DNA of 14,320 nt from an uncultured Eubacteriales bacterium (GCA_934552855.1 CAKTEU010000041.1:1-14320); one strand, 5' to 3'; positions 5,210 to 12,211 are shown, counted from the stretch's first letter. Program-made: numbers and translations. The notes: a model not told the origin generated them from the sequence alone.

Positions 5210-6304
5210 ATGAGAAATCCTAACGGAACAGGAACGATTACAAAAAAGCCGAATCGCTCAAGGCCTTGGCTTGTATACGGCGCAGGCGTGTTGATCGATG
5301 GAGTTTATAAGCGTCCGTACCTCGGCTCTTTCAAGACCAAAAAAGAAGCCGAACAACGCAGGATTGAATTTTATGTCAATCCGAATATCAAAAAATCCGA
5401 TATGACTTTCAAACAGATTTATGACGATTTTTTGAAAAGTGCACGTTTCAATCAATTGAGCAAAAGTTCGCAAGACACATACAAGGCATCGTTCAAGCAT
5501 TGCGAAAAACTGTATTCTTTGACATTTTCAAACATCAGAACATCCCAGCTTCAAGAATGCATTGATAAGCTTTCAGAAAGCGGAAAAAGCTATTCTGCGG
5601 TAAACAAACTGAAAATCCTTTTTTCCGTGCTTTATTCTTATGCGCTTGAAAACGATATCGTGACAAAAAACTACGCTCAGTTCATAATCATGCCGAAAAT
5701 TGAACAAACCCAAAAGCGAGCGTTGACCGATATCGAAATCAAAAAAATTTACGACTATGCAAAAAGCGACAACAAAGCCGCAAAGTGGACGCTTTATTTA
5801 ATTCTTTCCGGTTGGCGAATCGGTGAAATGCTTGAATTAACCAGATTTAGTTACAACGCAAAAGAACAATTCTTCACAGGCGGCAAGAAAACAACTGCAG
5901 GCAAAAATCGTCGTATTCCCGTCCATACAGCTATTAAGTGGATTGTTGATGAACAACTCGCTCAAAGCGGAAAAACTGTTTTTTGCATGGAAAACGGCGA
6001 AACTATGACCCCGAATTACTTTCGTGAATATCTTTTCAAACCGATGTTGAAAGAATTAGAGCTTGATGAAAAAATAACGCCACATTCGACACGGCATACG
6101 TTCGCAACACTTTTGAAGCGTGGTGGCGCTGATGATTTCTATCGTAAAAAGCTTCTCGGTCATTCTTCGGGGAACGTCACTGATGATGTTTACACTCACG
6201 AAGATATAGAAAGTCTTCGTGACGCAGTTGAAAAAGTCAACATTTCCGGAATCGTCAAAGACAAGGAAAAAGCCGCCGAATGCAACAAGAATAAGGTTAG
6301 TTGA
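5210..6304 (+). CDS. int: Tyrosine integrase
   Basis: A 364-residue phage-type site-specific recombinase. N-terminal arm-binding domain about 1-56 (GTGTITKKPNRSRPW, then LGSFKTKKEAEQRR, the AP2-like pattern); SAM-like core-binding domain about 65-155; catalytic domain about 168-340. Catalytic residues are all visible: Arg203 in SGWRIGEM, Lys226 in the GGKKTTAGKNRR hairpin, His292 and Arg295 in HSTRHTF, His318 in LLGHSS and nucleophile Tyr328 in DVYTH. AGAGGTG lies ten bases before the ATG. The gene ends 133 bases from the tRNA-Lys 3' end and reads toward it, so that tRNA is the expected attachment site. It is intact and should be active; no clear excisionase is adjacent. Confidence 0.95.
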   Translation: MRNPNGTGTITKKPNRSRPWLVYGAGVLIDGVYKRPYLGSFKTKKEAEQRRIEFYVNPNIKKSDMTFKQIYDDFLKSARFNQLSKSSQDTYKASFKHCEKLYSLTFSNIRTSQLQECIDKLSESGKSYSAVNKLKILFSVLYSYALENDIVTKNYAQFIIMPKIEQTQKRALTDIEIKKIYDYAKSDNKAAKWTLYLILSGWRIGEMLELTRFSYNAKEQFFTGGKKTTAGKNRRIPVHTAIKWIVDEQLAQSGKTVFCMENGETMTPNYFREYLFKPMLKELELDEKITPHSTRHTFATLLKRGGADDFYRKKLLGHSSGNVTDDVYTHEDIESLRDAVEKVNISGIVKDKEKAAECNKNKVS

Positions 6305-6312
6305 CCTTTTCT

Positions 6313-6334
6313 TTTGTCCACAGTTTGTCCACAG
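6313..6334 (+). repeat. Tandem 11-bp direct repeat between int and the attachment site
   Basis: TTTGTCCACAG occurs twice head to tail (6313-6323 and 6324-6334), starting nine bases after the int stop and about 100 bases from the tRNA. Spacing and position fit arm-type integrase binding sites, which the AP2-like N-terminal domain would bind. Confidence 0.6.
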
Positions 6335-6390
6335 TAGTGAATTTTTTTCAAGTTATATGAGCTTATAAGAAAAATCAGAAGAAATCAAAA

Positions 6391-6433
6391 AAACACCCCG
6401 AAACCTTTATGAATAAAGCATTTCGGAGTGTTT
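6391..6433 (-). terminator. tRNA-Lys terminator, inside element-derived DNA
   Basis: On the minus strand AAACACTCCGAAA pairs with TTTCGGGGTGTTT (13 pairs, one U-G) and a T-rich stretch follows. It lies four bases past the tRNA 3' end. The plus strand also has TTTT after the hairpin, so it may serve int as well. If integration used the tRNA 3' end, this terminator came with the element. Confidence 0.85.
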
Positions 6434-6437
6434 TATC

Positions 6438-6485
6438 TGGTGATCCATCGGAGATTCGAACTCCGGACACCTTGATTAAAAGTCA
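6438..6485. other. Probable attachment site (attR or attL core) in tRNA-Lys 3' half
   Basis: int reads toward this end of tRNA-Lys and no other host gene separates them. Integrases of this type usually use the T-arm and acceptor part of a tRNA. The exact core cannot be set without the other junction, which lies beyond position 1; the range given is a guess covering the 3' part from the anticodon stem on. Confidence 0.5.
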
Positions 6486-6513
6486 AGTGCTCTGCCGGCT
6501 GAGCTAATGGATC
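6438..6513 (-). tRNA. tRNA-Lys (anticodon TTT)
   Basis: A full 76-base cloverleaf with encoded CCA: acceptor GATCCAT/ATGGATC, D-arm AGCTCAGCCGGCAGAGC, anticodon loop CTTTTAA, T-arm CCGGAGTTCGAATCTCCG. Anticodon TTT reads Lys AAA and AAG. It is intact after integration at its 3' end. Confidence 0.97.
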
Positions 6514-6526
6514 AAACAGCTTGTCT

Positions 6527-6555
6527 ATAATATATTATTTTCTTCAAAAAGTCAA
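6527..6555 (-). promoter_or_regulatory. tRNA-Lys promoter
   Basis: On the minus strand TTGACT (6550-6555) and TATTAT (6527-6532) are 17 bases apart; the predicted start is about 6520, seven bases before the mature tRNA. Confidence 0.8.
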
Positions 6556-6693
6556 GCCTTTTTCTGATTTTTTTCTGAATTTTTTTAAATTTTTGTTTTT
6601 ATTACAATTCTTCATAATACCCGTTCATTGACAACCGATATCTTTATAAAAAACAATACATAATGACCGCTTTAATTCTGTAACTTTTTCAGC

Positions 6694-6734
6694 AAAAAGT
6701 CAACAGGGGCGCAGCAAAACGCTACGCTCCCGTT
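6694..6734 (-). terminator. Terminator of the rimI-tsaD-Fn3 transcript
   Basis: On the minus strand AACGGGAGCGTAGC (6721-6734) pairs with GCTGCGCCCCTGTT (6702-6715) with two G-U pairs and one mismatch around a five-base loop. A T5 run (6694-6698) follows. It lies ten bases after the Fn3 gene stop. Confidence 0.8.
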
Positions 6735-6744
6735 AATTAATTCT

Positions 6745-7959
6745 TCATACCACAACTCTGACTGTGTTTGATTCTTTTGAAACAATGCAGCTTCCGTCCA
6801 CAGATACATAGCTTTTAATTCTGAAATACAAAACAGTATTTTCAAGTCCGCCTATAACGGCTTCGGTTGTTGCACTGTCCGAAACGTCTTTTAAAAGGGT
6901 AAAGCCGCTTTCCGGATCGGTTGAAACATAAATAAAATATCCGTCACCTTTTTCGCAGCTGTCCCATTGAAGCTTTACTCTGTTATTCTTCGGAAAATCG
7001 TCGCCTTTATAAAGCGTTATGCTTTCAGGCCTTGTTGAAGCACCGAGAACCGCCGACATTTCGCTGAATACTCTTTTTCCGTTTACTGTTGCATAGGCAC
7101 ATATTTTATAACTGTCACGTTCTGCACTTTCTTTTCCGGTTATGGTATAATCCGTTGAATTCAAAATTGCAATGCGTTCGTAATCTCCGGTTTCATCGCT
7201 GAATCGATAAAGATAATATCCCTGCGCCGTCGGTTCTGCGTTCCATTCAAGCTTATATCCGGTTAATGTTTCAGATGATGTTTTGAATCCTTTTACGGCC
7301 GGCACGCCGGTGGTTGCAACAAATGGTTTTGAAAACTTTGAATAAATGCATTTTCCGTTACTTGTAACGCTGAAAGCTCGAATTTTATACTTATAAACGC
7401 TTGCCGGATTAAGGCGTGTAAGATTACAGGTGTTCTTTTCACTGCCGCCGAGGCTGACATACTTTCCTACTTCTTTTTTATAATAACAAACCTCATACAT
7501 ATCTGCGCCTCTGACTCTTGTCCATGAAAGCCTGTGGCTGTAAGGTTCGGTTGTTTTTTGTGTGATTTTTTCAACGGCATCAAGCGTTGTATATGCGGTT
7601 TTGCTTTTTGCTTTTCCGTTCATTGTTTTTTTATTTTGCGTGTAATAGGGTTTTACGGTGAAAACGTAATATTCGCCCGGAGCAAGGCCTGTGACGGTAT
7701 AGTTTTTTGCCCTGAGCTTTTTAAGCTGATAAAACTTTTTATTCTTCGGGTTGTATCGATACACAACGTATCCGGCAGCTTTTCCGCTTACATCCCATTC
7801 AAGCGTTACCGATGTGCTGTCTCTTTTGGCTATACTTATTTTTGAAACCACCGGCTTTGAAACATTTGCGGCAAAACAAAAAGCAGAAAGCATGAGTGAC
7901 AAAACGGCAACAGCCGCAAAATAAAAAACGGTCTTTTTAATCGTTATTCTTTTTTTCAT
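6745..7959 (-). CDS. Secreted protein with four fibronectin type III domains
   Basis: A 404-residue protein. The ATG at 7959 is eight bases after AGGAGG; an ATG two codons earlier is only two bases from it and is rejected. Residues 1-30 are a signal peptide: basic start (KKRITIKK), hydrophobic core (VFYFAAVAVLSLMLSAFC) and a likely signal peptidase I site after CFA. Four Fn3 repeats follow, roughly 34-125, 126-220, 221-311 and 312-404, each with the V-x-L-x-W, Y-x-V-Y and Y-x-(V/I)-x-x-Y/A motifs. There is no LPxTG, S-layer or catalytic domain, so it is probably released or bound through partners. It is 26 bases after tsaD with no promoter or terminator between, so it is likely co-transcribed. 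Role unknown; binding or adhesion is an inference. Confidence 0.85.
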   Translation of the reverse strand: MKKRITIKKTVFYFAAVAVLSLMLSAFCFAANVSKPVVSKISIAKRDSTSVTLEWDVSGKAAGYVVYRYNPKNKKFYQLKKLRAKNYTVTGLAPGEYYVFTVKPYYTQNKKTMNGKAKSKTAYTTLDAVEKITQKTTEPYSHRLSWTRVRGADMYEVCYYKKEVGKYVSLGGSEKNTCNLTRLNPASVYKYKIRAFSVTSNGKCIYSKFSKPFVATTGVPAVKGFKTSSETLTGYKLEWNAEPTAQGYYLYRFSDETGDYERIAILNSTDYTITGKESAERDSYKICAYATVNGKRVFSEMSAVLGASTRPESITLYKGDDFPKNNRVKLQWDSCEKGDGYFIYVSTDPESGFTLLKDVSDSATTEAVIGGLENTVLYFRIKSYVSVDGSCIVSKESNTVRVVV

Positions 7960-7985
7960 ATGCATAACCTCCTGAGAATATATAT

Positions 7986-9011
7986 TCAGACGCAGTCCGG
8001 CACACTTTTTTCAATCGGCATTGTTGCATAAGCATTAAGTGAAAGCGAAGCACGATTGCCGGAAAGATATTCGTAATAAGCCTGCGCACCCACCATTGCG
8101 GCATTGTCGCCGCAAAGCGGAAGTTCGGGAAGAAAAAGCTCCCAGCCGTTCTTTTTGCAAAGCTCTTCCATTCGTTTTCTTAATACACTGTTTGCCGAAA
8201 CGCCGCCTGCAAGCACAATTTTTTTCATGTTATATTTTTTTGCCGCCTTTTCGGTGTTGTCACAAAGAAAAGAAACAACTGCCTTTTGGAACGATGCGCC
8301 AAGGTCGGGAACGCTTATTTCTTCACCCTTTTGCTTAGCGTTATGAATCGTGTTGATTACAGCCGTTTTAAGGCCGGAAAAACTGAAGTCAAGTTCATTG
8401 TCATGAACCCTCGGGCGAGGAAATTTATAGGCATTTTCGTTTCCGTTTTTACATTCACGGTCAAGATTCAGTCCGCCGGGGTACGGAAGACCCATTGAAC
8501 GGGCCGCTTTGTCAAGTGCTTCGCCCGCAGCATCGTCACGGGTTTTTCCAACAACTTCAAATTCGGTATAATCCTTGACAATTGCCATGTGACTGTGACC
8601 GCCGCTGGCAACAAGGCAGAAAAACGGCGGCTTAAGTTCAGGATGCGTGATATAATTCGCCGCAATATGCGAGCGAAGATGATGAACCGCAACAAGAGGA
8701 AGTCCCTTTGAATAAGCAAGGCTTTTTGCGTAATTCACGCCGACAAGCAGTGCACCGATAAGACCGGGCGCATAAGTCACTCCTACTGCATCGATATCGT
8801 CAAGGGTAAGCTCTGCATCATCAAGTGCCTTATGAACCACACCCGAAACAGCTTCCGCATGGCGGCGTGAGGCAATTTCCGGAACAACTCCGCCGTATAT
8901 TTTATGTTCTTCAACCTGAGATGCAATTACCGAAGAAAGAACTTTTCGTCCGTCTTCAACAACGGCGGCCGCCGTTTCATCGCAGGAAGATTCAATTGCA
9001 AGAATTCTCAT
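7986..9011 (-). CDS. tsaD: tRNA N6-threonylcarbamoyladenosine transferase TsaD
   Basis: A 341-residue protein of normal length for the Kae1/TsaD family (ASKHA fold). It transfers threonylcarbamoyl from threonylcarbamoyl-AMP to A37 of ANN-decoding tRNAs, working with TsaB and TsaE in bacteria. Visible signatures: N-terminal IESSCDETAAAV, iron-binding His111 and His115 in VHHLRSHIAAN, nucleotide-binding SGGHSH (137-141), the DDAAGEALDKAAR segment, GGVSANSVLR (269-278) and Asp302 in CGDNAAM. The ATG at 9011 follows GAGGA and lies 12 bases after rimI, the common rimI-tsaD pairing. tsaB, often upstream of rimI, is not in this window. The substrate tRNA-Lys gene nearby is coincidental. Confidence 0.97.
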   Translation of the reverse strand: MRILAIESSCDETAAAVVEDGRKVLSSVIASQVEEHKIYGGVVPEIASRRHAEAVSGVVHKALDDAELTLDDIDAVGVTYAPGLIGALLVGVNYAKSLAYSKGLPLVAVHHLRSHIAANYITHPELKPPFFCLVASGGHSHMAIVKDYTEFEVVGKTRDDAAGEALDKAARSMGLPYPGGLNLDRECKNGNENAYKFPRPRVHDNELDFSFSGLKTAVINTIHNAKQKGEEISVPDLGASFQKAVVSFLCDNTEKAAKKYNMKKIVLAGGVSANSVLRKRMEELCKKNGWELFLPELPLCGDNAAMVGAQAYYEYLSGNRASLSLNAYATMPIEKSVPDCV

Positions 9012-9023
9012 TTATATCAGTCC

Positions 9024-9476
9024 TCAAAAATATTTCGTCATTATAAGTGCGTTTTCACGGGGCTCGGAATAAAAATTTTTCCTTTCACCAAGTATGCAGA
9101 AGCCGTGTTTTTCATAAAGAGCTGTTGCCGCCTTGTTACTTTTTCTGACTTCAAGGCTCAAAAACGAGCAGCCCTTTTTGCGACAGATTTTTTCACATTC
9201 CTCAAGAAGTTTTCCGCCGATTCCCTTTCGCCTTTCTTCCTTTGAAACGGCAATGTCGGAAACATACGCTTCATCAAGAACGGTTGATGCACCGATATAA
9301 CCGACAAAAACTTCACCGAGTTTTGCACAAAGAAAAACCGAGTTTTTGTTTTCAAGGCTTTCAAGCAGCGATTTTTCGCTCCACGGGGAAGAAAAGCACT
9401 CTTTTTCAAGCTTTGCGGCGGCGGGAACATCTTCTTTTGTCATTGCCGAAACAGTCGGATTAAGAGCATTTTTCAA
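9024..9476 (-). CDS. rimI: Ribosomal protein bS18-alanine N-acetyltransferase-like GNAT enzyme
   Basis: A 150-residue GNAT-fold protein. Acetyl-CoA loop R-x-x-G-x-G at RRKGIGGKLL (82-91), Glu109 and Asn114 in LEVRKSNKAA, Tyr121 in ALYEKHGF, and the RimI-type end NFYSEPRENALIMTKYF; the SSPW motif (29-32) is also typical. RimI acetylates the N-terminus of ribosomal protein bS18, and related enzymes act on other proteins, so the exact target is inferred. The start is the TTG at 9474-9476, seven bases after GGGGAG; the in-frame ATG eleven codons later has no ribosome site. It is translated just ahead of tsaD. Confidence 0.9.
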   Translation of the reverse strand: MKNALNPTVSAMTKEDVPAAAKLEKECFSSPWSEKSLLESLENKNSVFLCAKLGEVFVGYIGASTVLDEAYVSDIAVSKEERRKGIGGKLLEECEKICRKKGCSFLSLEVRKSNKAATALYEKHGFCILGERKNFYSEPRENALIMTKYF

Positions 9477-9501
9477 GTTACCGCTCCCCTTTCCTGTTGC
9501 A

Positions 9502-9530
9502 ATTGTATCACAGTTTTAACAAAAAAACAA
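9502..9530 (-). promoter_or_regulatory. Possible rimI-tsaD promoter
   Basis: On the minus strand TTGTTT (9525-9530) and TACAAT (9502-9507) are 17 bases apart, between the arsR terminator and rimI. The -35 is weak and overlaps the terminator's T-run. Confidence 0.5.
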
Positions 9531-9559
9531 GTAACAGCCCTTACATGATGGGCTGTTAC
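9521..9559 (-). terminator. Terminator of the arsR-type gene
   Basis: GTAACAGCCC (9531-9540) and GGGCTGTTAC (9550-9559) form a perfect 10-bp stem with a nine-base loop; on the minus strand a T7 run (9521-9527) follows. It separates the metal regulator from rimI-tsaD. Confidence 0.93.
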
Positions 9560-9587
9560 AAAAGTGTAATAATTCGATATCCGACGA

Positions 9588-9947
9588 TTAAAGTTCACTG
9601 AGATGTTCAACAGCCATTTCAAAAATTTCTTTGACATGGTCGTCCGAAAGCGAATAGTAAACAATTTTTCCTTCCTTGCGGTTTTTGACAAGGTTTGCCC
9701 CGCGAAGGTATTTAAGCTGATGCGAAACGGCAGATTTTGTCATATTCAAAACAACGGCGATATCGCAAACGCAAAGTTCGTTTTCATGAAGTGCCCAAAG
9801 AATTTTCATTCTTGTTGAATCGGCAAAAACTTTAAAAAATTCTGCAAGATCAAAAATCAACTCATCATCGGGCATATTCTTTTTTGTCTTTTCAACAAGT
9901 TCTTCATCAATATGGCTGCAATCGCAGCCCATTTCGGTTTTTCCCAT
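9588..9947 (-). CDS. ArsR/SmtB-family metal-responsive repressor (CadC-like)
   Basis: A 119-residue winged-helix repressor. It keeps two known metal sites. Site 1, CadC type: Cys8 and Cys10 near the N-terminus (GCDCSH) with Cys59 and Cys61 in ELCVCDI. Site 2, SmtB/CzrA type on the last helix: Asp102, His104, His115 and Glu118 with the family's D-x-H-x10-H-x2-E spacing. The DNA-reading helix is in NMTKSAVSHQLKYLRGANLV and the wing in KNRKEGKIVYYSL. It should release DNA on binding Cd, Pb or Zn. Its own promoter has a perfect palindrome over the -10, so it is probably self-regulated. No efflux pump or metallothionein gene is next to it here. Confidence 0.92.
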   Translation of the reverse strand: MGKTEMGCDCSHIDEELVEKTKKNMPDDELIFDLAEFFKVFADSTRMKILWALHENELCVCDIAVVLNMTKSAVSHQLKYLRGANLVKNRKEGKIVYYSLSDDHVKEIFEMAVEHLSEL

Positions 9948-10000
9948 TAATTTATGCCTTCTTTATTATTTCAACTGTCACAACATATTATATAACGACC

Positions 10001-10036
10001 GACTATAATTATAGTCACTTTTAGTTTTTATGTCAA
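10001..10036 (-). promoter_or_regulatory. arsR promoter with palindromic operator
   Basis: On the minus strand TTGACA (10031-10036) and TATAAT (10008-10013) are 17 bases apart, a perfect consensus promoter. The 16-bp palindrome GACTATAATTATAGTC (10001-10016) covers the -10. The TGA stop of spoIIID lies inside the -35 box. Confidence 0.9.
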
Positions 10037-10296
10037 CCTTTTTCAAGGCGGCAGCGTTTATATTTTTCTTTTGTTGCGTTTCCGCCCCTTATGTGACGCT
10101 GCGCTTTGTTTTCGTCAAGAACAAGGCGAACACGCTCATAAAGATCATGGTCGATATCCTTGAGCCTTAACGAAACGTCTGTATGTACGGTAGATTTGCT
10201 CACATCAAAACGTTTTGCCGCCGCACGGACGGTTGCCTTTGTTTCTATGATATATTCCGCAAGAGCCTCTGCTCTTTTTTCAACAAGTTCATTCAA
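10033..10296 (-). CDS. spoIIID: Sporulation transcription factor SpoIIID
   Basis: An 87-residue DNA-binding protein close in layout to B. subtilis SpoIIID (93 residues). Shared stretches: EYIIETKATVRAAAKRF, DVSKSTVH (the helix-turn-helix, about 21-45) and the basic RHIRGGNATKEKYK (67-80). SpoIIID acts in the mother cell under sigma-E, activating and repressing many genes and helping to make the sigK switch. The start is the TTG at 10294-10296, about seven bases after GGAGG; an overlapping ATG is out of frame. No terminator separates it from arsR, so its transcripts may read into that gene. I see no convincing sigma-E promoter. This gene marks the host as an endospore-former. Confidence 0.95.
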   Translation of the reverse strand: MNELVEKRAEALAEYIIETKATVRAAAKRFDVSKSTVHTDVSLRLKDIDHDLYERVRLVLDENKAQRHIRGGNATKEKYKRCRLEKG

Positions 10297-10308
10297 TAAT
10301 ATCCCTCC

Positions 10309-10340
10309 GTAAATAAGAAGCGTTAGTAATACTTATTTAC
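10309..10340. repeat. 9-bp inverted repeat just upstream of the spoIIID ribosome site
   Basis: GTAAATAAG (10309-10317) and CTTATTTAC (10332-10340) are perfect complements around 14 bases. In spoIIID RNA the hairpin would end against the GGAGGG ribosome site. There is no T-run, so it is not a typical terminator of the DUF1643 gene. It may be an operator or leader hairpin. Confidence 0.6.
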
Positions 10341-10365
10341 AAAGGGAACCGATTATGAAAAAATT

Positions 10366-10989
10366 TTATAATTTTTGGTCAAGGTAGTTATCAATATCAA
10401 AAACATCAAGTTTGCTGTCCTTGCGAAGATAAAGCGGATGATGAGGATGTCCTTTTTTGCTGATTGCGCCGGATGAGTACCAGATTGCGCTGTAATTTTT
10501 TCCGATTTCAACCATATCACGAAGGCAGTTTTTAAGATAAGGCCGCATTTCAACAATGTTTCCCCACGCCGCCCAAACCGCCGGGTGTTCGCCCTCATAA
10601 AGCGAAAGAACATAATCAAACGCTTTCATGTTTTCACGGTGCAGCTCTTCGTTGAGCTCTTTATCCATATCCTGCGGCCTTGTTGCACGCTCGGCGTAGA
10701 CATTGAACATAACGAACGAATCAAATCCATTGCCTTTTGCAATGCGCTCAACAGATTTAAGAGTGTTGTCAAGGTTATTCGGCGCAGCGGTTGACGGATT
10801 GATACCGATGCAAATAAGCGGCTTTTTACCCGTTGTTCCGAGTATGTATCGGTACTCCGCATAATAATTAGGAACATAAAGCCAGTCACGCACATCATAT
10901 TCGATATGGTTTTGAATTTTTGATTTTTCAAGTGCTTTTTCAAAAGGTTCGATTTTTACCTTCTGTGTTTCCATGAGCGGTATGTGCAT
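10366..10989 (-). CDS. DUF1643 family protein
   Basis: A 207-residue protein of the DUF1643 family, recognised by YRYILGTTGKKPLICIGINPSTA (48-70), the run NNLDNTLKSVERIAKGNGFDSFVMFNVYAERAT (76-108) and WAAWGNIVEMR (140-150). Biochemical function is not established. The ATG at 10989 follows AAGGAG by seven bases, so the start is the first of two Met. It is four bases after the LOG-family gene, so the two are probably translated together. Role unknown; a link to nucleotide or nucleic acid chemistry is only suggested by the neighbour. Confidence 0.88.
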   Translation of the reverse strand: MHIPLMETQKVKIEPFEKALEKSKIQNHIEYDVRDWLYVPNYYAEYRYILGTTGKKPLICIGINPSTAAPNNLDNTLKSVERIAKGNGFDSFVMFNVYAERATRPQDMDKELNEELHRENMKAFDYVLSLYEGEHPAVWAAWGNIVEMRPYLKNCLRDMVEIGKNYSAIWYSSGAISKKGHPHHPLYLRKDSKLDVFDIDNYLDQKL

Positions 10990-10993
10990 TGTA

Positions 10994-11542
10994 TTACTCC
11001 TTCGTTTTATGCGTCATTATTATTTCTTTGATTTCGTCAAGATTATTTGCAAAATATATGCCTTCAAGACGTTCCTTTGACGAAAGGCCTTTTTCGGTCA
11101 TATGGAAAAGAAGTGCTTTAAGACTGTCGTAATAACCGCCGAGGTTATAAAGTATGCACGGAGAAGAAAGCTGCTTGAGCGAAACTTTTGACATAACCTC
11201 TGTGATTTCTTCAAGTGTACCCGTTCCGCCCGGAAAAGCGATAAACACATCACCGAGTTCAATCATTTTTGTTTTTCTTTCCGGCATATCTTTTGTGACA
11301 ATGAGCTTTGTCAGACCTTCATGCTGAAAGCCTGCGTCAATAAAAAACTGCGGTTCAACGCCTGTTACTTTTCCGCCGGCAGAAAGAACACTGTCTGCAA
11401 TTTCGCCCATAAGTCCTGAGCTTGAGCCTCCGTAAACAAGGCTGTTTTTGCTTTCGCCTATCCATGTTCCGAGTTCACGAACAGCTGTTTTGAGTGCAGG
11501 GTCGTTGCCCTCATTTGCGCCGAGATATACTGTTATGTTCAT
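10994..11542 (-). CDS. LOG-family nucleotide 5'-monophosphate phosphoribohydrolase
   Basis: A 182-residue protein of the LOG (TIGR00730-type) family, Rossmann-like fold. Motifs: NITVYLGANEG at the start (residues 2-12), VYGGSSSGLMGEIAD (36-50), PERKTKM (87-93) and PGGTGTLEEITEV (104-116). The Arg in the second and Glu in the third form the active centre known in the family. Characterised members cleave the N-glycosidic bond of cytokinin or other purine riboside 5'-monophosphates, freeing base and ribose 5-phosphate; the bacterial substrate here is unknown. AAGGAAG precedes the ATG. It is followed after four bases by the DUF1643 gene. Confidence 0.93.
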   Translation of the reverse strand: MNITVYLGANEGNDPALKTAVRELGTWIGESKNSLVYGGSSSGLMGEIADSVLSAGGKVTGVEPQFFIDAGFQHEGLTKLIVTKDMPERKTKMIELGDVFIAFPGGTGTLEEITEVMSKVSLKQLSSPCILYNLGGYYDSLKALLFHMTEKGLSSKERLEGIYFANNLDEIKEIIMTHKTKE

Positions 11543-11566
11543 TTTTATACTTCCTTTATAATTTTG

Positions 11567-12211
11567 TTAAGCTTCAAGATTTGAAATAAGTTCATCAAGT
11601 TTTTGAACAAACAAGCCGACAAAATATCCGTCGATAAATCGGTGGTTTACATCGAGAGTCATATTTATCATATATTTTCCGTCGTGTTCGGTATATTTGC
11701 CCCAAACAAGAATCGGTGCAGTGTCGTCTTTCAGCTTCGGGTCGCTGTAATCACGTTCGTTTGAGCACATTGTGATGTCTGCCCAAGGAATGCAGGAGTA
11801 AATTATCTGCGGTTCGCCGAGTCCCTCAAGTGCCGTTACCGAAAGCGGATTGTTTTCGCTTTCAATGCGTGCGTTTTTCGCAAAGTCAACAATTGTTCCC
11901 GTGCACGGAAGCGAAACCATATAAAAACTTGTTGCACCCTTTTTAAGGTCGGTAAAGCACGGTACTCTGCGGTCAGCTTTATAAACCTTTCCGTTTTCTG
12001 TTTCAAGCAAAAATTCGTCAATCGAGTTGAGCGATTGCGTGCAAAGATAAATCAGCGAATAATAAAACGAAATATGGTTTTTTCTTGTAAAGTTCAGCAA
12101 ATTTGTGATATCCACATTAAACGCGACACAATAATGCGGCGTTGCAATTTTTGAGTAGTATTCAAAATGTTCTTTTCGTTCCCATGAATCAATGTCGATT
12201 TCCTGTCTCAT
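11567..12211 (-). CDS. Chloramphenicol acetyltransferase family protein
   Basis: A 214-residue protein of the trimeric CAT family, usual length. Catalytic His190 and Asp194 are in VNHRFIDGYFVG, equivalent to the classic HHxxxDG; the first His is Asn here, which the catalytic step does not need. Other family marks are the N-terminal SWERKEHFEYY, FYYSLIYLCTQSLN (49-62) and IPWADIT (141-147). Chromosomal CAT-like proteins in Clostridia often do not act on chloramphenicol, so resistance should not be assumed. GAGGT precedes the ATG. It is 62 bases after the HxlR regulator on the same strand and 24 before the LOG gene, suggesting one transcript. Confidence 0.92.
   Translation of the reverse strand: MRQEIDIDSWERKEHFEYYSKIATPHYCVAFNVDITNLLNFTRKNHISFYYSLIYLCTQSLNSIDEFLLETENGKVYKADRRVPCFTDLKKGATSFYMVSLPCTGTIVDFAKNARIESENNPLSVTALEGLGEPQIIYSCIPWADITMCSNERDYSDPKLKDDTAPILVWGKYTEHDGKYMINMTLDVNHRFIDGYFVGLFVQKLDELISNLEA

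Larger units (their letters stand above)
1..6437. mobile_element. Prophage-like integrated element, one end only
   Basis: The region from the tRNA-Lys 3' end leftward has the gene order of a temperate phage: integrase next to the attachment site, self-cleaving repressor, divergent Cro-like gene, then a leftward early operon of small unknown genes, a replisome-organiser-like gene and a ParB-like gene. The genes overlap tightly and most are unrecognisable, as usual for phage early regions. The other end lies beyond position 1. No structural, lysis or conjugation gene is visible, so an integrative conjugative or satellite element cannot be excluded. Confidence 0.8.

Noticed and set aside
8039..8498. 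Plus-strand open frames across tsaD
   Set aside because: All lie antisense to the clearly conserved tsaD coding sequence.
10345..10360. Sigma-E promoter for spoIIID
   Set aside because: TCATAAT on the minus strand resembles a sigma-E -35, but no acceptable -10 follows at 14-16 bases.
11567..12211. Calling the CAT-family gene a chloramphenicol resistance gene
   Set aside because: The family is clear but many chromosomal members in Clostridia are not known to confer resistance, and no mobile context surrounds it.
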